A stretch of 64,000 nt of DNA from assembly GCF_902652685.1 (NCBI RefSeq), contig NZ_CACRUY010000015.1, forward strand, positions 38,969 through 102,968, read 5' to 3'. The position numbers were made by a program, and so were the translations under genes. Positions 40,076 through 50,290 of this stretch are shown here, in pieces; within the stretch, counting starts at the first letter, position 1; every line of letters starts with the position of its first letter. A model generated the notes under the pieces. It saw only the letters and a list, made by a program, of their open reading frames with translations. It ran no database searches and was not told where the DNA came from. This stretch comes from Mycobacterium sp. Marseille-P9652. GTDB taxonomy: Bacteria > Actinomycetota > Actinomycetes > Mycobacteriales > Mycobacteriaceae.

Positions 40076-41208
40076 CAGATCTCCAGTTCACCCACCAGCG
40101 CGTCGACGACCGCGCGCAGGTCGCCGTCGTGTTCCTCGGCCACCCGCCGCTGCCGCTGGTACGACGCGCCCGCGCGGGGGATGTCGGCCACCGCGGCCAG
40201 CTCGTCGACGCAGTCCAGCGATTTCGCCACGGGCTGCAGTCGCGTCAGTATTTCGTCGAGGTCCTCGGTCACAAGTCGTTCGTTGCTGTCGGCGTCGAGG
40301 ATGATCACCGCGTCGAGCCCGTAGCGGGCGGCGCGCCACTTGTTCTCCTGGACGTGCCAGGGCGGCATGTTCGGCAGGGTCTCGCCGGCGTCGAGCCGGC
40401 GGTCGAGGTCCACGACCAAGCAGTGCGTGAGGGCCACCAGCGCGCCGAGCTCCCGCAGGTTGGACACGCCGTCGCACACCCGCACCTCGAGCGTGCCGAG
40501 GTGCGGCGAAGGCCTGATGTCCCAACGAATCTCGTTCATGTGGTCGATGATGCCGGTCTTCTTCTGGTCGTGCACGAAGCCCTCGAACTCGGTCCACGTC
40601 TGGAACTGGAACGGCAGGCCGGCGGTGGGCAGCTGCTGGAACATCATGGCGCGGTTGCTGGCGTAGCCGGTGTCCTCGCCGCCCCACCACGGCGACGACG
40701 CCGACAGCGCCAGCAGGTGCGGGTAGTACTTGAGCAGTGACGACATGATCGGCATCACCTTGTTGGCCGACGAGATCCCGACGTGCACGTGCACGCCCCA
40801 GATCAGCATCTGGCGTCCCCACCACTGCGTGCGCTTGATCAGTTCGGCGTAGCGCGGGGCGTCGGTGAGCTTCTGGGTGGACCACCGCGCGAAGGGGTGG
40901 GTGCCGGCCGAGAACAGCTCCATGCCGCGGTCGCGGACGATGCGCCGCGCCGGCCCCAGGGTGCCGCGCAGGTCCTCCATCGCCTCGCCGGCGCTGTCGC
41001 ACACTCCGGTGACGATCTCGACGGTGTTGCGCAGCAGTTCCTTGTGCACGTGCGGGCTTTCGCCGATTTCGGCGATCACCGCGGTGGCCTCGTTGCTCAG
41101 GTCGCGGGTCTGCGCGTCAACCAGCGCGAACTCCCACTCGACGCCGATGGTCGGCCGCGGGGAGGGCGCGAAATCGATGCGCTGCGTTGATCTTTGACTA
41201 GCCGGCAC
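40075..41208 (-). CDS. Carboxylate-amine ligase, YbdK/GCS2 family (Rv0433-like)
   Basis: 377 residues, ATP-grasp-like glutamate-cysteine ligase family 2: [20 protein letters not shown] at the N-terminus, [17 protein letters not shown] and [18 protein letters not shown] in the core. Mycobacteria make mycothiol, not glutathione, so the real substrate is unknown. I set the start at the GTG at 41208, which gives [13 protein letters not shown] and matches the family N-terminus; the frame is open up to 41244. It overlaps the sodC stop by 11 bases. Confidence 0.9.
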   Translation of the reverse strand: MPASQRSTQRIDFAPSPRPTIGVEWEFALVDAQTRDLSNEATAVIAEIGESPHVHKELLRNTVEIVTGVCDSAGEAMEDLRGTLGPARRIVRDRGMELFSAGTHPFARWSTQKLTDAPRYAELIKRTQWWGRQMLIWGVHVHVGISSANKVMPIMSSLLKYYPHLLALSASSPWWGGEDTGYASNRAMMFQQLPTAGLPFQFQTWTEFEGFVHDQKKTGIIDHMNEIRWDIRPSPHLGTLEVRVCDGVSNLRELGALVALTHCLVVDLDRRLDAGETLPNMPPWHVQENKWRAARYGLDAVIILDADSNERLVTEDLDEILTRLQPVAKSLDCVDELAAVADIPRAGASYQRQRRVAEEHDGDLRAVVDALVGELEI

Positions 41209-41899
41209 CGATGACACCGCACGCCACCCGCTTGCCGGCGTCACCGGTGGTCATGGTCATCTGATCGGGGCCGGGCGCGCCGTTCGTCTGGTTGTAGCGC
41301 TCGGCCGGGATGTTGGCGAAGTTGTCGGCGCCGGCGTGGATGATGATCGCCGTCTTCTCGCCGGAGAGCAGGTCCTGCATGGCAAAGGCGTCGGTGGTGG
41401 TGACCAGCTCGGCGGAACCGTCCTTGCGCACCTGCAGCGACGTCAGGTCGCCGCTGGCGGGCTCGCCGGAATGCCCGGGCGCCTGGAAATGCCCACCCGC
41501 GGAAAGGAAGTCGCCGGGCGCGCCGCCGGTGGGGGCGGCCGAGTTGGGCTCGCACTTGCCGGTCTGGTGGATGTGCACGCCGTGGAAGCCGGGCGTGAGC
41601 CGGCCCGGGCCGCTCGTCGCGATCGTGATGGTCGCGAAGCCGTTGCCGAAGTCGAACTTGGCGGTCGCCACCTCCGCGCCGTCGGGCGTCCGCAGCTTGG
41701 TCACGATGCCCTGCGCGGCGGGCGCCGGCGAGGCCTCGCCGCTCGGGGCCGCCGCCGGGGCGGCCGATCCGGTCCAGACGGACGGCGTGGTGCCCGGGCT
41801 GGTCGAGGCGTGCTGGGGCGACGAGCATGCGGCCACCAGCGCGACGCAGGTGGCCGCCGAGAGCGCGAGCGTGGTGCGGTGAGCGGGAAGGCTGGGCAT
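41198..41899 (-). CDS. sodC: Cu/Zn superoxide dismutase lipoprotein
   Basis: 233 residues. Signal peptide with lipobox LVAAC (C25), then a 35-residue linker rich in S, P and A. Superoxide dismutase fold follows, with Cu/Zn ligands in [19 protein letters not shown] and IIIHAGADN, and the disulfide Cys in VACGVIGAG. It is anchored in the envelope and protects against extracellular superoxide. Position and features match Rv0432. It precedes the YbdK-type gene on the same strand and follows virR. Confidence 0.95.
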   Translation of the reverse strand: MPSLPAHRTTLALSAATCVALVAACSSPQHASTSPGTTPSVWTGSAAPAAAPSGEASPAPAAQGIVTKLRTPDGAEVATAKFDFGNGFATITIATSGPGRLTPGFHGVHIHQTGKCEPNSAAPTGGAPGDFLSAGGHFQAPGHSGEPASGDLTSLQVRKDGSAELVTTTDAFAMQDLLSGEKTAIIIHAGADNFANIPAERYNQTNGAPGPDQMTMTTGDAGKRVACGVIGAG

Positions 41900-41928
41900 A
41901 CCGGGAAGCCTAACTTGTGACGGCGAGG

Positions 41929-42411
41929 TCAGCCGGTAACTAGGACGATCACGCCCGGGGGCTGGTTGGCCAGCGCCGGGATGCGCGGCTGGACGGGCGC
42001 GCCGAGGTTCTGCCCCACCGCGTCGGCGGTGGCGTGCTCACCGTCGGCGTCGGTGTAGTACACCGTGGTGGCCGAGACGTCGGCGAGCGCGAGGTTTCCG
42101 ACGTCGGTGACCTTGAACCCCGCCGCCGTCAGCTGGTCCTTGGTGCGGGCGGCCACACCTTCCTTCGACGAGATGTTGTAGACGCGCACCTCAGCCTGGT
42201 TGGCGGCGGCCTTGCTCGTCGGGGCGGGCGAGTTCACGGCGCTTGTGGCCGTGGACGCCGCCGACGACGAGTCGTCGTCGGACTTCCCGGACGAACTCAG
42301 GGCCTGCCAGCCGAGCAGCAGAAAGATGACGCCGAGGAACAACAGCACCATCACCATCGCGCGCAGCGGAAGGCCCGTCGAGTCGGGAACTCGCTCTTTC
42401 ATCGAGCCCAC
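41929..42411 (-). CDS. virR: VirR-like LytR_C-domain membrane protein (Rv0431-like)
   Basis: 160 residues from GTG at 42411, or 157 from ATG at 42402. One membrane helix (about 19-36), a Ser/Asp/Ala-rich linker, then a LytR C-terminal domain ([20 protein letters not shown]...[21 protein letters not shown]). In M. tuberculosis Rv0431 (VirR) restrains vesicle release and affects envelope integrity. It lies directly upstream of sodC and downstream of the DUF3263 gene, as in M. tuberculosis. Neither start has a clear ribosome site. Confidence 0.9.
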   Translation of the reverse strand: MGSMKERVPDSTGLPLRAMVMVLLFLGVIFLLLGWQALSSSGKSDDDSSSAASTATSAVNSPAPTSKAAANQAEVRVYNISSKEGVAARTKDQLTAAGFKVTDVGNLALADVSATTVYYTDADGEHATADAVGQNLGAPVQPRIPALANQPPGVIVLVTG

Positions 42412-42420
42412 TGTAGCGAG

Positions 42421-42729
42421 TCAGGTCACCTCGAAGCCGAGCCGCCGCGCCGCCCGCGCCTTCTGGCGGCTGGCCCGCAGCCGCCGCAGCCGTTTCACCA
42501 GCATGGGGTCGGCAGCCAGCGCTTCGGGGCGGTCGACGAGCGCGTTGAGCACCTGGTAGTAGCGAGTGGCCGACATCGAGAACAGCTCCTTGATGGCCTC
42601 TTCCTTCACTCCGGCGTACTTCCACCACTGACGCTCGAAGGCCAGGATGTCGTGTTCGCGGCGGGTGAGCCCGTCGGCGATCTCAGCCTCGTCCCCCGAT
42701 CGATTTGCCCGCGCCATGGCGCTGTCCAT
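42421..42729 (-). CDS. DUF3263 protein (Rv0430-like)
   Basis: 102 residues, the exact length of Rv0430. The middle has a helix-turn-helix-like pattern LTRREHDILAFERQWWKYAG, then EEAIKELFSMSATRYYQVLNAL. The C-terminus is basic (RLRRLRASRQKARAARRL). Probably a small DNA-binding regulator. The ATG at 42729 is preceded by AGGGGA; a longer frame to 42777 lacks support. Divergent from def with 200 bases between, which hold no further gene that I can see. Confidence 0.88.
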   Translation of the reverse strand: MDSAMARANRSGDEAEIADGLTRREHDILAFERQWWKYAGVKEEAIKELFSMSATRYYQVLNALVDRPEALAADPMLVKRLRRLRASRQKARAARRLGFEVT

Positions 42730-42929
42730 ATCGCTTCCCCTGGACCCTTCCGGAGATTCTCGAACTGCTCGACTCATTTGACTTACCTAGGGGCATGTTT
42801 CGGCGCTTATTGAAACACGGCGCGAACCCTCAAGCCGTCATCAAGACCCGCGAGTCGGCCGAATCGCGCCGATTGCCCGCGCCGGATCGGCGGGTCCGGT
42901 CGCGCGCCGGTGCGGTACTTTAGCCGACC

Positions 42930-43523
42930 ATGGCAGTCGTTCCCATTCGCATCGTCGGGGATCCGGTCCTGCACACGCCGACGACGCCGGTGCCGGTGGG
43001 GCCCGACGGGTCCCTGCCGCCCGGCCTGGCGGAATTGATCGACACGATGTACGAGACGATGGACGCCGCACACGGAGTCGGTTTGGCCGCCAACCAGATC
43101 GGCCACGGAATCCGGGTGTTCGTCTACGACTGCGCCGACGACCGCGGGATGGCCAACCGCCGGCGCGGCGTCGTCGTCAACCCGGTCCTGGAAACCTCCG
43201 AGATCCCCGAGACCATGCCCGACCCGGGCGTCGACGAGGAGGGTTGCCTGTCGGTGCCGGGCGAGTCATTCCCCACCGGGCGGGCGAAGTGGGCCCGCGT
43301 CACAGGCCTCGACGCCGAGGGCAAGCCGGTGGACATCGAAGGCACCGGCCTGTTCGCGCGGATGCTGCAGCACGAGACGGGGCATCTGGACGGTTTCCTG
43401 TACCTGGACCGCCTCATCGGCCGCTACGCGCGCGGCGCCAAGCGGGCCGTCAAATCGCACGGCTGGGGCGTCCCCGGCCTGTCCTGGCTACCGGGCGAGG
43501 GACCGGACCCGTTCGGGCACTGA
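42930..43523 (+). CDS. def: Peptide deformylase
   Basis: 197 residues. All three signature motifs are present: [19 protein letters not shown] with the metal-binding Cys, and QHETGHLDG with the two His and the catalytic Glu. It removes the N-formyl group from new proteins. Compared with the usual GxGLAAxQ-EGCLS-HExDH, the third motif has Thr-Gly where HEYDH is common, as in M. tuberculosis. The stop shares one base with the next ATG. Confidence 0.97.
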   Translation: MAVVPIRIVGDPVLHTPTTPVPVGPDGSLPPGLAELIDTMYETMDAAHGVGLAANQIGHGIRVFVYDCADDRGMANRRRGVVVNPVLETSEIPETMPDPGVDEEGCLSVPGESFPTGRAKWARVTGLDAEGKPVDIEGTGLFARMLQHETGHLDGFLYLDRLIGRYARGAKRAVKSHGWGVPGLSWLPGEGPDPFGH

Positions 43524-44296
43524 TGATCTCGTGGCCGCCACCCGGCACGCGCGTCACCGTCCGCTACCGTCGCGAGCCGGGTTCGGTCCCGCCGCTCACC
43601 GACGCGGTGGGCCACCTGCTCGAGGCCGGGCCGGTGGTCCGGCTGCGGACGAAGACGGGCGCGGTCGCCGAGTTCGCGCACGACGACGTCGTGGCGCTGC
43701 GGGTGCTGACCGACGCGCCCGTGCGCACCTCGGACATCCGCGCGCTCGAGCACGCGGCGGCGGCCGCCTCGCCCGGGGTCGAGCGGGCCTGGGTTGACGG
43801 GTGGTTGCTGCGATCCGCGCCGGGGGCCGGCCTTGCCGCGAATTCGGCGATGCCGCTGGACATTTCGGCCACCCTGGGCTCGGTCCCGGCGATCGTCGAC
43901 TGGTACGAGCGGCGCGGCGTCGCCCCGCGGCTGGCCGTTCCCGACCGCCTGCTGCCGGTCCCGCCTGGGCTGCCGGCCGACCACACCGAACGGGTGCTGG
44001 TGCGCGACGTCGCGCCCGGTGCCGAAGGCCTTGTTGACGCCGACCCGGACGGGTCGGAAGCCGGTGCGACCGTGACCGACGCGCCCGACGGCACCCGCTG
44101 GGTCGGCCTGTCGGTGCGCGCCGCCGGCGACCCCGCCCTGGCCGTGGCGTGCCGGGCGCTCCTGGCCTGGGGCGCCGCCCGCGGCGCAACGCGCGGCTAC
44201 CTTGTTGTCCCGGACGCCGACAGCGCCCTCGCCGAGGCGCTGGGTTTCCGCCTGCACCACCGCCGCCGCTACTTCCCCGCCATGGGTAGCGTCTAG
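43523..44296 (+). CDS. GNAT-family acetyltransferase (Rv0428c-like)
   Basis: 257 residues coupled to def. The N-terminal ~70 form a small beta domain (TRVTVRYRREPGSVPPLTDAVGH). A GNAT-like domain follows from about 75, including WVDGWLLRSAP, YERRGVAPRLAVPDRL and, near the end, ALAVACRALLAWGAARGATRGYL. The acetyl-CoA loop is weakly defined. Fused N-end and location match Rv0428c; the substrate is unknown. Confidence 0.8.
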   Translation: MISWPPPGTRVTVRYRREPGSVPPLTDAVGHLLEAGPVVRLRTKTGAVAEFAHDDVVALRVLTDAPVRTSDIRALEHAAAAASPGVERAWVDGWLLRSAPGAGLAANSAMPLDISATLGSVPAIVDWYERRGVAPRLAVPDRLLPVPPGLPADHTERVLVRDVAPGAEGLVDADPDGSEAGATVTDAPDGTRWVGLSVRAAGDPALAVACRALLAWGAARGATRGYLVVPDADSALAEALGFRLHHRRRYFPAMGSV

Positions 44297-44298
44297 CC

Positions 44299-45144
44299 AT
44301 GCCCGAGGACCAGCCGCTGGATCACGGCGGCGACCCGCTGCGCCTCGCCACCTGGAACGTGAACTCGATCCGGACCCGCCTGCCCCGGGTGATCGACTGG
44401 CTTTCCCGCGCCGAGGTCGACGTGCTGGCGATGCAGGAGACGAAGTGCTCGGACGGCCAGTTCCCCACCCTGCCGTTCTTCGAACTCGGCTACGAGGTGG
44501 CGCACGTCGGCTTCAACCAATGGAACGGCGTCGCGATCGCGTCGCGGGTGGGGCTGGACGACGTGCAGATCGGCTTCGACGGCCAGCCGAGCTGGAGCAG
44601 CAAGCCCGAGGTGGCCGCCACGGCCGAGGCACGCGCGCTGGGCGCCACCTGCGCCGGCGTCCGCGTGTGGAGCCTGTACGTGCCCAACGGCCGCGCGGTG
44701 GGTGATCCGCACTACGCTTACAAGCTGGAATGGCTTGCCGCGCTTCGCGATACGGCGGCCGGCTGGCTGCGCGACGACCCCGCGGCGCAGATCGCACTGG
44801 TGGGCGACTGGAACATCGCGCCGACGGACGAGGACGTGTGGAGCACCGAGTTCTATGCCGGCTGCACGCACGTCCCCGGGCCGGAGCGCCGCGCGTTCGC
44901 CGCCATGGCCGAAGCCCAATTCACCGACGTCGTAAGGCCTTTCGCGCCCGGGCCGGGCGTCTTCACCTACTGGGACTACACCCAGTTGCGGTTCCCCAAA
45001 AACCGGGGCATGCGAATCGATTTCATCCTCGCCTCCCCCGCGCTGGCCCACCGCGTGACGGACGCACGCATCGTCCGCGATGAACGCAAGGGCAAGGCCC
45101 CCAGTGACCACGCCCCGGTATTGGTCGATCTCACGCGCGAATAG
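44299..45144 (+). CDS. xthA: Exodeoxyribonuclease III / AP endonuclease
   Basis: 281 residues. Catalytic motifs: TWNVNSIRTR, MQETKC (metal-binding Glu), LYVPNGRAVG, GDWNIAPTDED, RIDFILAS and the final SDHAPVLVDL with the catalytic His. It incises abasic sites and degrades 3' ends in base-excision repair. It starts two bases after the GNAT gene, completing a def-GNAT-xthA operon. Matches Rv0427c. Confidence 0.96.
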   Translation: MPEDQPLDHGGDPLRLATWNVNSIRTRLPRVIDWLSRAEVDVLAMQETKCSDGQFPTLPFFELGYEVAHVGFNQWNGVAIASRVGLDDVQIGFDGQPSWSSKPEVAATAEARALGATCAGVRVWSLYVPNGRAVGDPHYAYKLEWLAALRDTAAGWLRDDPAAQIALVGDWNIAPTDEDVWSTEFYAGCTHVPGPERRAFAAMAEAQFTDVVRPFAPGPGVFTYWDYTQLRFPKNRGMRIDFILASPALAHRVTDARIVRDERKGKAPSDHAPVLVDLTRE

Positions 45145-45154
45145 GTCGCAATAG

Positions 45155-45184
45155 CGGCGCCGGACGGCAGGTTCGGCGCCGTTT
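45155..45184 (+). terminator. Hairpin terminator after xthA
   Basis: CGGCGCCG (45155-45162) and its complement at 45174-45181 form an 8-bp GC stem with an 11-base loop, followed by TTTCG. The T run is short, as is common in mycobacteria. It separates the xthA operon from the Rv0426c-ctpH transcript. Confidence 0.6.
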
Positions 45185-45256
45185 CGCGTTGTCTGCGGGT
45201 CGGCAACGTGGCAGGCTTTCGCCTGTTAGATGCCGAAAACGCTCACGTGGGTTTTC

Positions 45257-45280
45257 GTTTACGTAACGTTCAGCGGGTAT
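45257..45280 (+). promoter_or_regulatory. SigF-like promoter candidate for the Rv0426c-ctpH unit
   Basis: GTTT at 45257-45260 and GGGTAT at 45275-45280 resemble the mycobacterial SigF consensus GTTT-N15-17-GGGTAT, but the spacer is 14. They lie 55 bases upstream of the start at 45335. The region is relatively AT-rich, as for a promoter. Confidence 0.35.
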
Positions 45281-45334
45281 ACATATGGCCTACGTGAGGT
45301 TGCGGCAACAACCTTGAAAAGTCAGGGAGTCATC

Positions 45335-45778
45335 ATGAGTGTCATCGGCGGAGCGATCCGGGGCGCGGGTCAAGCGGTGAATCGGGCGGCGAACGCCACC
45401 ACTGCGGCCGCGGGCGCGGTGGGCGGCGCGGCGGTCAACGGGATCGTCGGCGGCGTAACCGGAGCCGCCGAGGGCGTCAAGCGCGGGGTCAGCACCGGCA
45501 GCCACTCCGCCCCGGCGGCCGCGCTGGCTATCGGCGCGCTCGGCGTGGCCGGCCTGGTCGAGTGGCCGATCCTCCTGGCGGTCGGCGGCGGCGCCCTGCT
45601 GCTGCAGAGGCTGAACCGCAAGCCGGAGGCGTCCACCCCGGTGGCGAGCCTCAAGCCGGTACCGGCCGCGCCGGCGGCCGAGAAGCCGGCGGCACGCAAG
45701 GCGCCGTCGAAGTCGACGGCCAAGAAGTCGTCCACGCGGCGCGCGGGCGGCGCGGCGCAGTTGCGCAGCACCAACTGA
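45335..45778 (+). CDS. Small membrane-associated protein (Rv0426c-like)
   Basis: 147 residues, the same length as Rv0426c. The N-terminus is Ala/Gly-rich and helical (GAIRGAGQAVNRAANATTAA...GGVTGAAEGV). Two short hydrophobic segments follow (~55-70 and 72-88), then an Ala/Lys/Ser-rich basic tail (KAPSKSTAKKSSTRRAGG) like histone-like tails. An AGGGAG ribosome site precedes the ATG. It is followed at once by ctpH, so it may be an accessory protein of that ATPase. Confidence 0.75.
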   Translation: MSVIGGAIRGAGQAVNRAANATTAAAGAVGGAAVNGIVGGVTGAAEGVKRGVSTGSHSAPAAALAIGALGVAGLVEWPILLAVGGGALLLQRLNRKPEASTPVASLKPVPAAPAAEKPAARKAPSKSTAKKSSTRRAGGAAQLRSTN

Positions 45779-45798
45779 CAGGATCACCCGAACAAGCC

Positions 45799-48700
45799 TT
45801 GAGCATTGTCGACTCGGTACAACGATCCCTACCGTTGCGCGCCGTCGCGACGGGACTTCAGGCAGCGACCACGCTGGCGAACATCGCCGCCATTCCGCTG
45901 CGGGAGGGCGCGAGGGCGATCTCGGGCGACCTGTCCTACGAAACCCACCTGAGTCGACGTTGTTGGCGCGGCGAGAGCCGGGCCTGGATCGAGGTGCGCG
46001 GCCTCGACGGTGACGAGGTGCTCGGGCGGCGCGTGCTCGACGGGATCCGCGCCCACCCGGGCGTCACCTCCGCGAGCCTGAACTATCCGCTGTCCCGCGT
46101 CGTCGTCGAGGTCAGCGGGCCCGAGACGTCGCTGCGCGACCTGTGCCGCATCGTCAGCGCCGCCGAAACGTCAGGCGTCGCAAGTGAACTCACCGACCTC
46201 GCCGTCCCGACGGCGAGCCTGCCCGGCGACGGGGTGGTGCTGGCGACCCGGGCCGTGACCGTGGCCGCGTCCGCGACGGGGCTGGGCATCGCGCTGACCG
46301 GCCGGGCGCTGCGGTGGCCCCGGGTTCCCGTCGCCGCCCTGGCGGGCGTCGTCGCCGTCGACTATCAGCCCTGGCTGCGCCGCCTGATCGAGGACCGCAT
46401 CGGCCGGCCCGCCACCGACACCCTGATGACGCTGGCCACGACCGCCGCCGAAACCGTGACGCAGGCCCCGGCCTCGCTGACGGTCGGTCTGCTCATGCAG
46501 TCGCTGAGGGCCGCCGAGTCGCGCGCCGAGGCGCGCGTGTGGCGGGCGCACGAACCGGAACTCGCCCGCTACGCGGACCAGGCCCCGCTCGGCGCCCAGG
46601 CGGGGCTGAAGCCGCCACGCGGCCGTCCCGTGGAACGCCACGCCGACCGTTTCGCGCTGGTTCAGGGCCTGGGCGCCGGCCTGGTCGGCGCCGTCACCCG
46701 CAATCCCGCCATGGCCGCGACCGCGCTCCTGGTCACCACACCGGCGGCCAACCGCACCACCCCCGAGGCCTTCGCCGCGGCGCTCGGCCAGGGACTGGCG
46801 GACAAGCACGCCGTCCTGCTCCTGCGCCCGGAGGCGCTGCGCCACCTGCACCGGGTCGACGCGATCGTCATCGACCCCCGCGTGCTGTGCACCGACACGC
46901 TGCGGGTGGCCCGCATCCGCGGCGCCCACGAGGACGACGTGTCCGCCGCGTGGAACCGCGCCCACCTGATGCTGGAGAAGAGCGGCCTCTCGCCGGGCTG
47001 GCACGCCATCCCCGGCATCTCGGGCGCCGGGTCCGACGCCGAGGTGGCGGCCCTGTTCTGCCCGGCCCACGATCCGCTGGCGTCGGCCGTGGTCGCCGAG
47101 GCGCACCGCACGGGAACCGAACTCGTCTCGGTCGACGAGGAATCCCTGGACGAACTGCGTCCGGCGTTCGACGACATCCGGCCCGTCGCGAACGGCGACG
47201 TCGACAAGGCGCTGGCCCGTGCGGTCGCCGACCTGCAGGACGCCGGGCGCACGGTGGCCGTGTTGTCTTCGGCTGCGGCACAGGCTGTTTGGTCCGCCGA
47301 CGTGGCGCTGAGCCTGATTCCGGGGCCCGGTGGCGGCCCGCCGCTGTGGTCGGCGGACCTGCTGGTTCCGGACCTGGGCGCCGCCTGGCGGGTGCTGCAC
47401 GCGCTCCCCGCGGCGAGGTCCGCGGTCGAGCGCGGCGTCGGGATTTCCGCCGGTGCCACCGCGATGGGCTCGCTGCTGATGATCCCGGGCGTCCGAGGGA
47501 TCGGGCGCGGCCCGGTGACCACGGGCGCCGCGGCGGGCCTGTTCTCGGGGTACCTGCTGGCCCGCCGAGTCGTCGGCGCGGAGGCGCCCCGGCCCGCGTC
47601 GGTGTACGAGTGGCACGCGATGTCGGCCGAGCAGGTGCGCAGGGCGCTGGCGTCGCTCCCGGCGCACCGCCGCGGCGCGCAGGTCCCCGCCGGTCCCCCG
47701 AATCCGTTCTGGCAGTTCGTCAAAGCCGTCGGCGCGGAATTGACCGACCCCCTGACGCCGGTGCTGGCGCTCGGCTCGGCGGCCAGCGCCGTGCTGGGTT
47801 CGCCCGTCGACGCGGTCCTGGTGTTCTCGGTCCTGGCCGGCAACTCGATGCTCGCCGCCAGCCAGCGGCTGCGCGCCGAGAACCGCCTCAATGTCCTTCT
47901 GGCGCAACAGACGCCGCCCGCGCGGAAGGTGACGACGGGCCCCGACGGCGAGCGCGTCTACACCGAGGTGATCGCCGCGCAGCTGGAGCCCGGTGACGTG
48001 ATCGAGGTGCGGACGCACGAGGTGGTGCCCGCCGACGCCCGCATCCTCGACGAGGTCGACGTCGAGGTCGACGAGTCGTCGCTGACGGGTGAGTCGCTGT
48101 CGGTGGACAAGCAGGTCGATCCCACACCGGGCGCCGACCTCGCCGAACGGTTCTGCATGCTCTACGCGGGCACGACGCTGGTCGCGGGCACCGCGCTGGC
48201 GGTGGTGACCGCCGTCGGCGCGGACACCCAGGAACGCCGGGCCGCCGAGCTGGTGTCCGCCGACACGGCGTCGGACATCGGGTTGCAGCACCAGCTCAGT
48301 CAGCTCACGAACCGCGCCTTCCCGGTCAGCATGGGCGGCGGCGCACTGGTCGGCGCGCTGGGCCTGCTGCGCGGCACCCTACTGCGGGAGGCGGTGGCCA
48401 GCGGCATCGCGATCGCCGTCGCCGCGGTCCCCGAGGGCATGCCGCTGGTGGCGACGCTCGCGCAGGCGGCGTCGGCGCGACGGCTGACGAAGTTCGGCGC
48501 GCTGGTCCGCGTCCCGCGCTCGGTCGAGGCGCTGGGCCGCATCGACGTCGTCTGCTTCGACAAGACCGGCACGCTCAGCGAGAACCGCCTACGGGTGGCC
48601 CAGGTCCACCCCGCGCCCGGCCACTCCCGCGCGGAGGTCCTGCGCTGCGCGGCGAGCGCGGCGAAGCCGGGCAACGGCGACCCGCACGTGCATGCCACCG

Positions 48701-50280
48701 ACGCAGCCATCGTCGAGGCGGCCCAGAAGGTCGCCGACGCCGAGCCGCTGCGGCCACCCGAGGCCCACCTGCCGTTCCGCTCGGGCAGGTCGTTCTCGGC
48801 CTCCGTCACCGGCAACGAGTTGACGGTCAAGGGCGCCCCGGAGGTGGTGCTCGCCGCCTGTAAAAACGTCGACCCCGGCATGCAGGGCACCGTGGCGGAG
48901 CTCGCGGCCAACGGGCTGCGGGTCATCGCGGTGGCCCGGCGCCGGCTGAGCGCGCAACAGGCGCGGGCCATCTCCGACGAGCCCGACGACATCGCCGAAC
49001 TCGCCCGCGGTGGGCTCACGCTGGCCGGCTTCCTCGGCCTGTCGGACACGCCGCGCCCCGAGGCCGCCGGCCTGCTGGCCGACCTGCGCGGGCTGGGGGT
49101 CGGCGTCAAGCTGATCACCGGCGACCACCCGATCACCGCGAAGGCGATCGCGGCCGAGCTCGGCCTGGACGTCGGCGCCGAGCAGGTCATCAGCGGCGCC
49201 GAGTGGGATTCGCTGTCGCGCAAGGACCAGGAGCGCGTCGTCACCGAACGCGTGATCTTCGCCCGGATGACGCCGGAGAACAAGGTTCAGGTCGTCCAGA
49301 CGCTCGAGGGCGCCGGGGTGCTGTGCGCGATGGTCGGCGACGGCTCGAACGACGCGGCCGCCATCCGCGCGGCCACCGTGGGCATCGGCGTCGTCGCCGG
49401 GGGCAGCGACCCCGCGCACATGGCGGCCGACGTGGTGCTCGTCGACGCCCGCATCGAGGGGCTGCTGCAGGCCATCGTCGAGGGACGCCAGCTGTGGCAG
49501 CGGGTGCAGTCTGCGGTGTCGGTGCTGCTCGGCGGCAACGCCGGCGAGGTGCTGTTCGCGATCATCGGCAGCGCGATCACCGGGACGTCGCCGCTGAACA
49601 CGCGGCAGCTCCTGCTGGTGAACATGCTGACCGATGCTCTGCCCGCCGCGGCCCTGGCGGTCAGCAAGCCCAGCGGCCCGGTCGACACGGGCAAGCGCGG
49701 CCCCGATCAGCCGGAGCTGTGGCGCGCCGTGGCGATTCGCGGCGTGACCACCGCCGCGGCGACGACCGGCGCGTGGGTGATGGCGAGCATGACCGGCCGC
49801 CCGCAGCGCGCGTCGACGGTGGCGCTGGTCGCCCTGGTGGGCGCGGAGCTGGGTCAGACCCTGCTGGACTCGCGGGCGCCGCTGGTGGTGCTGACGGCCG
49901 CCGGCTCGCTGGCGGTGATGGGAACGCTGATCAGCATCCCGGTGGTCAGCCAGTTGCTCGGCTGCACACCGCTCGGCCCGGTCGGCTGGACGCAGGCCCT
50001 GGGGACGGCCGCCGCGGCGACCGTCGCGATGGGCGCCGCGAACCGTCTCGCGGATGGTTGGGGCGCCTCGCGCACGCCGCTGCCACCCATTGAGGTGTCC
50101 CAACCCACCGCCGAACCCACCCCCGAACCGACCGACAACGGGTCCGGTCCGGCCGCCGAACGTCCACAACCCCATCCCGCCGCAACAGCGCATAAAGTTC
50201 CACCGAGGGCACCTTCAGCACGGAAGCGATCGACGAAGCGAGCGGATCGGTCACAGAGTCGGTCGTCGAGTCGGACCTGA
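45799..50280 (+). CDS. ctpH: P-type cation-transporting ATPase CtpH
   Basis: 1493 residues from a TTG at 45799; I found no ATG or GTG in frame near the conserved N-terminus, so TTG is likely. The N-terminal ~600 include a degenerate metal-binding-like domain (VRGLDGDEVLGRRVLDGIRA) and several helices. The catalytic part has TGES, the phosphorylation site DKTGTL at D921, KGAPE, and GDGSNDAAAIRAA. The C-terminus has further helices and a Pro/Ser/Arg-rich tail. Probably a metal or Ca/Mg-type pump in the membrane. Matches Rv0425c (about 1539). Confidence 0.92.
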   Translation: MSIVDSVQRSLPLRAVATGLQAATTLANIAAIPLREGARAISGDLSYETHLSRRCWRGESRAWIEVRGLDGDEVLGRRVLDGIRAHPGVTSASLNYPLSRVVVEVSGPETSLRDLCRIVSAAETSGVASELTDLAVPTASLPGDGVVLATRAVTVAASATGLGIALTGRALRWPRVPVAALAGVVAVDYQPWLRRLIEDRIGRPATDTLMTLATTAAETVTQAPASLTVGLLMQSLRAAESRAEARVWRAHEPELARYADQAPLGAQAGLKPPRGRPVERHADRFALVQGLGAGLVGAVTRNPAMAATALLVTTPAANRTTPEAFAAALGQGLADKHAVLLLRPEALRHLHRVDAIVIDPRVLCTDTLRVARIRGAHEDDVSAAWNRAHLMLEKSGLSPGWHAIPGISGAGSDAEVAALFCPAHDPLASAVVAEAHRTGTELVSVDEESLDELRPAFDDIRPVANGDVDKALARAVADLQDAGRTVAVLSSAAAQAVWSADVALSLIPGPGGGPPLWSADLLVPDLGAAWRVLHALPAARSAVERGVGISAGATAMGSLLMIPGVRGIGRGPVTTGAAAGLFSGYLLARRVVGAEAPRPASVYEWHAMSAEQVRRALASLPAHRRGAQVPAGPPNPFWQFVKAVGAELTDPLTPVLALGSAASAVLGSPVDAVLVFSVLAGNSMLAASQRLRAENRLNVLLAQQTPPARKVTTGPDGERVYTEVIAAQLEPGDVIEVRTHEVVPADARILDEVDVEVDESSLTGESLSVDKQVDPTPGADLAERFCMLYAGTTLVAGTALAVVTAVGADTQERRAAELVSADTASDIGLQHQLSQLTNRAFPVSMGGGALVGALGLLRGTLLREAVASGIAIAVAAVPEGMPLVATLAQAASARRLTKFGALVRVPRSVEALGRIDVVCFDKTGTLSENRLRVAQVHPAPGHSRAEVLRCAASAAKPGNGDPHVHATDAAIVEAAQKVADAEPLRPPEAHLPFRSGRSFSASVTGNELTVKGAPEVVLAACKNVDPGMQGTVAELAANGLRVIAVARRRLSAQQARAISDEPDDIAELARGGLTLAGFLGLSDTPRPEAAGLLADLRGLGVGVKLITGDHPITAKAIAAELGLDVGAEQVISGAEWDSLSRKDQERVVTERVIFARMTPENKVQVVQTLEGAGVLCAMVGDGSNDAAAIRAATVGIGVVAGGSDPAHMAADVVLVDARIEGLLQAIVEGRQLWQRVQSAVSVLLGGNAGEVLFAIIGSAITGTSPLNTRQLLLVNMLTDALPAAALAVSKPSGPVDTGKRGPDQPELWRAVAIRGVTTAAATTGAWVMASMTGRPQRASTVALVALVGAELGQTLLDSRAPLVVLTAAGSLAVMGTLISIPVVSQLLGCTPLGPVGWTQALGTAAAATVAMGAANRLADGWGASRTPLPPIEVSQPTAEPTPEPTDNGSGPAAERPQPHPAATAHKVPPRAPSARKRSTKRADRSQSRSSSRT

Positions 50281-50290
50281 AAGGCAGATG

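Noticed and set aside
38622-40091. Reading the hydratase and the Lon-domain region as one 489-codon gene
   Set aside because: The upstream half is out of frame with the conserved Lon-domain protein. The two genes overlap by ATGA and each has its own start.
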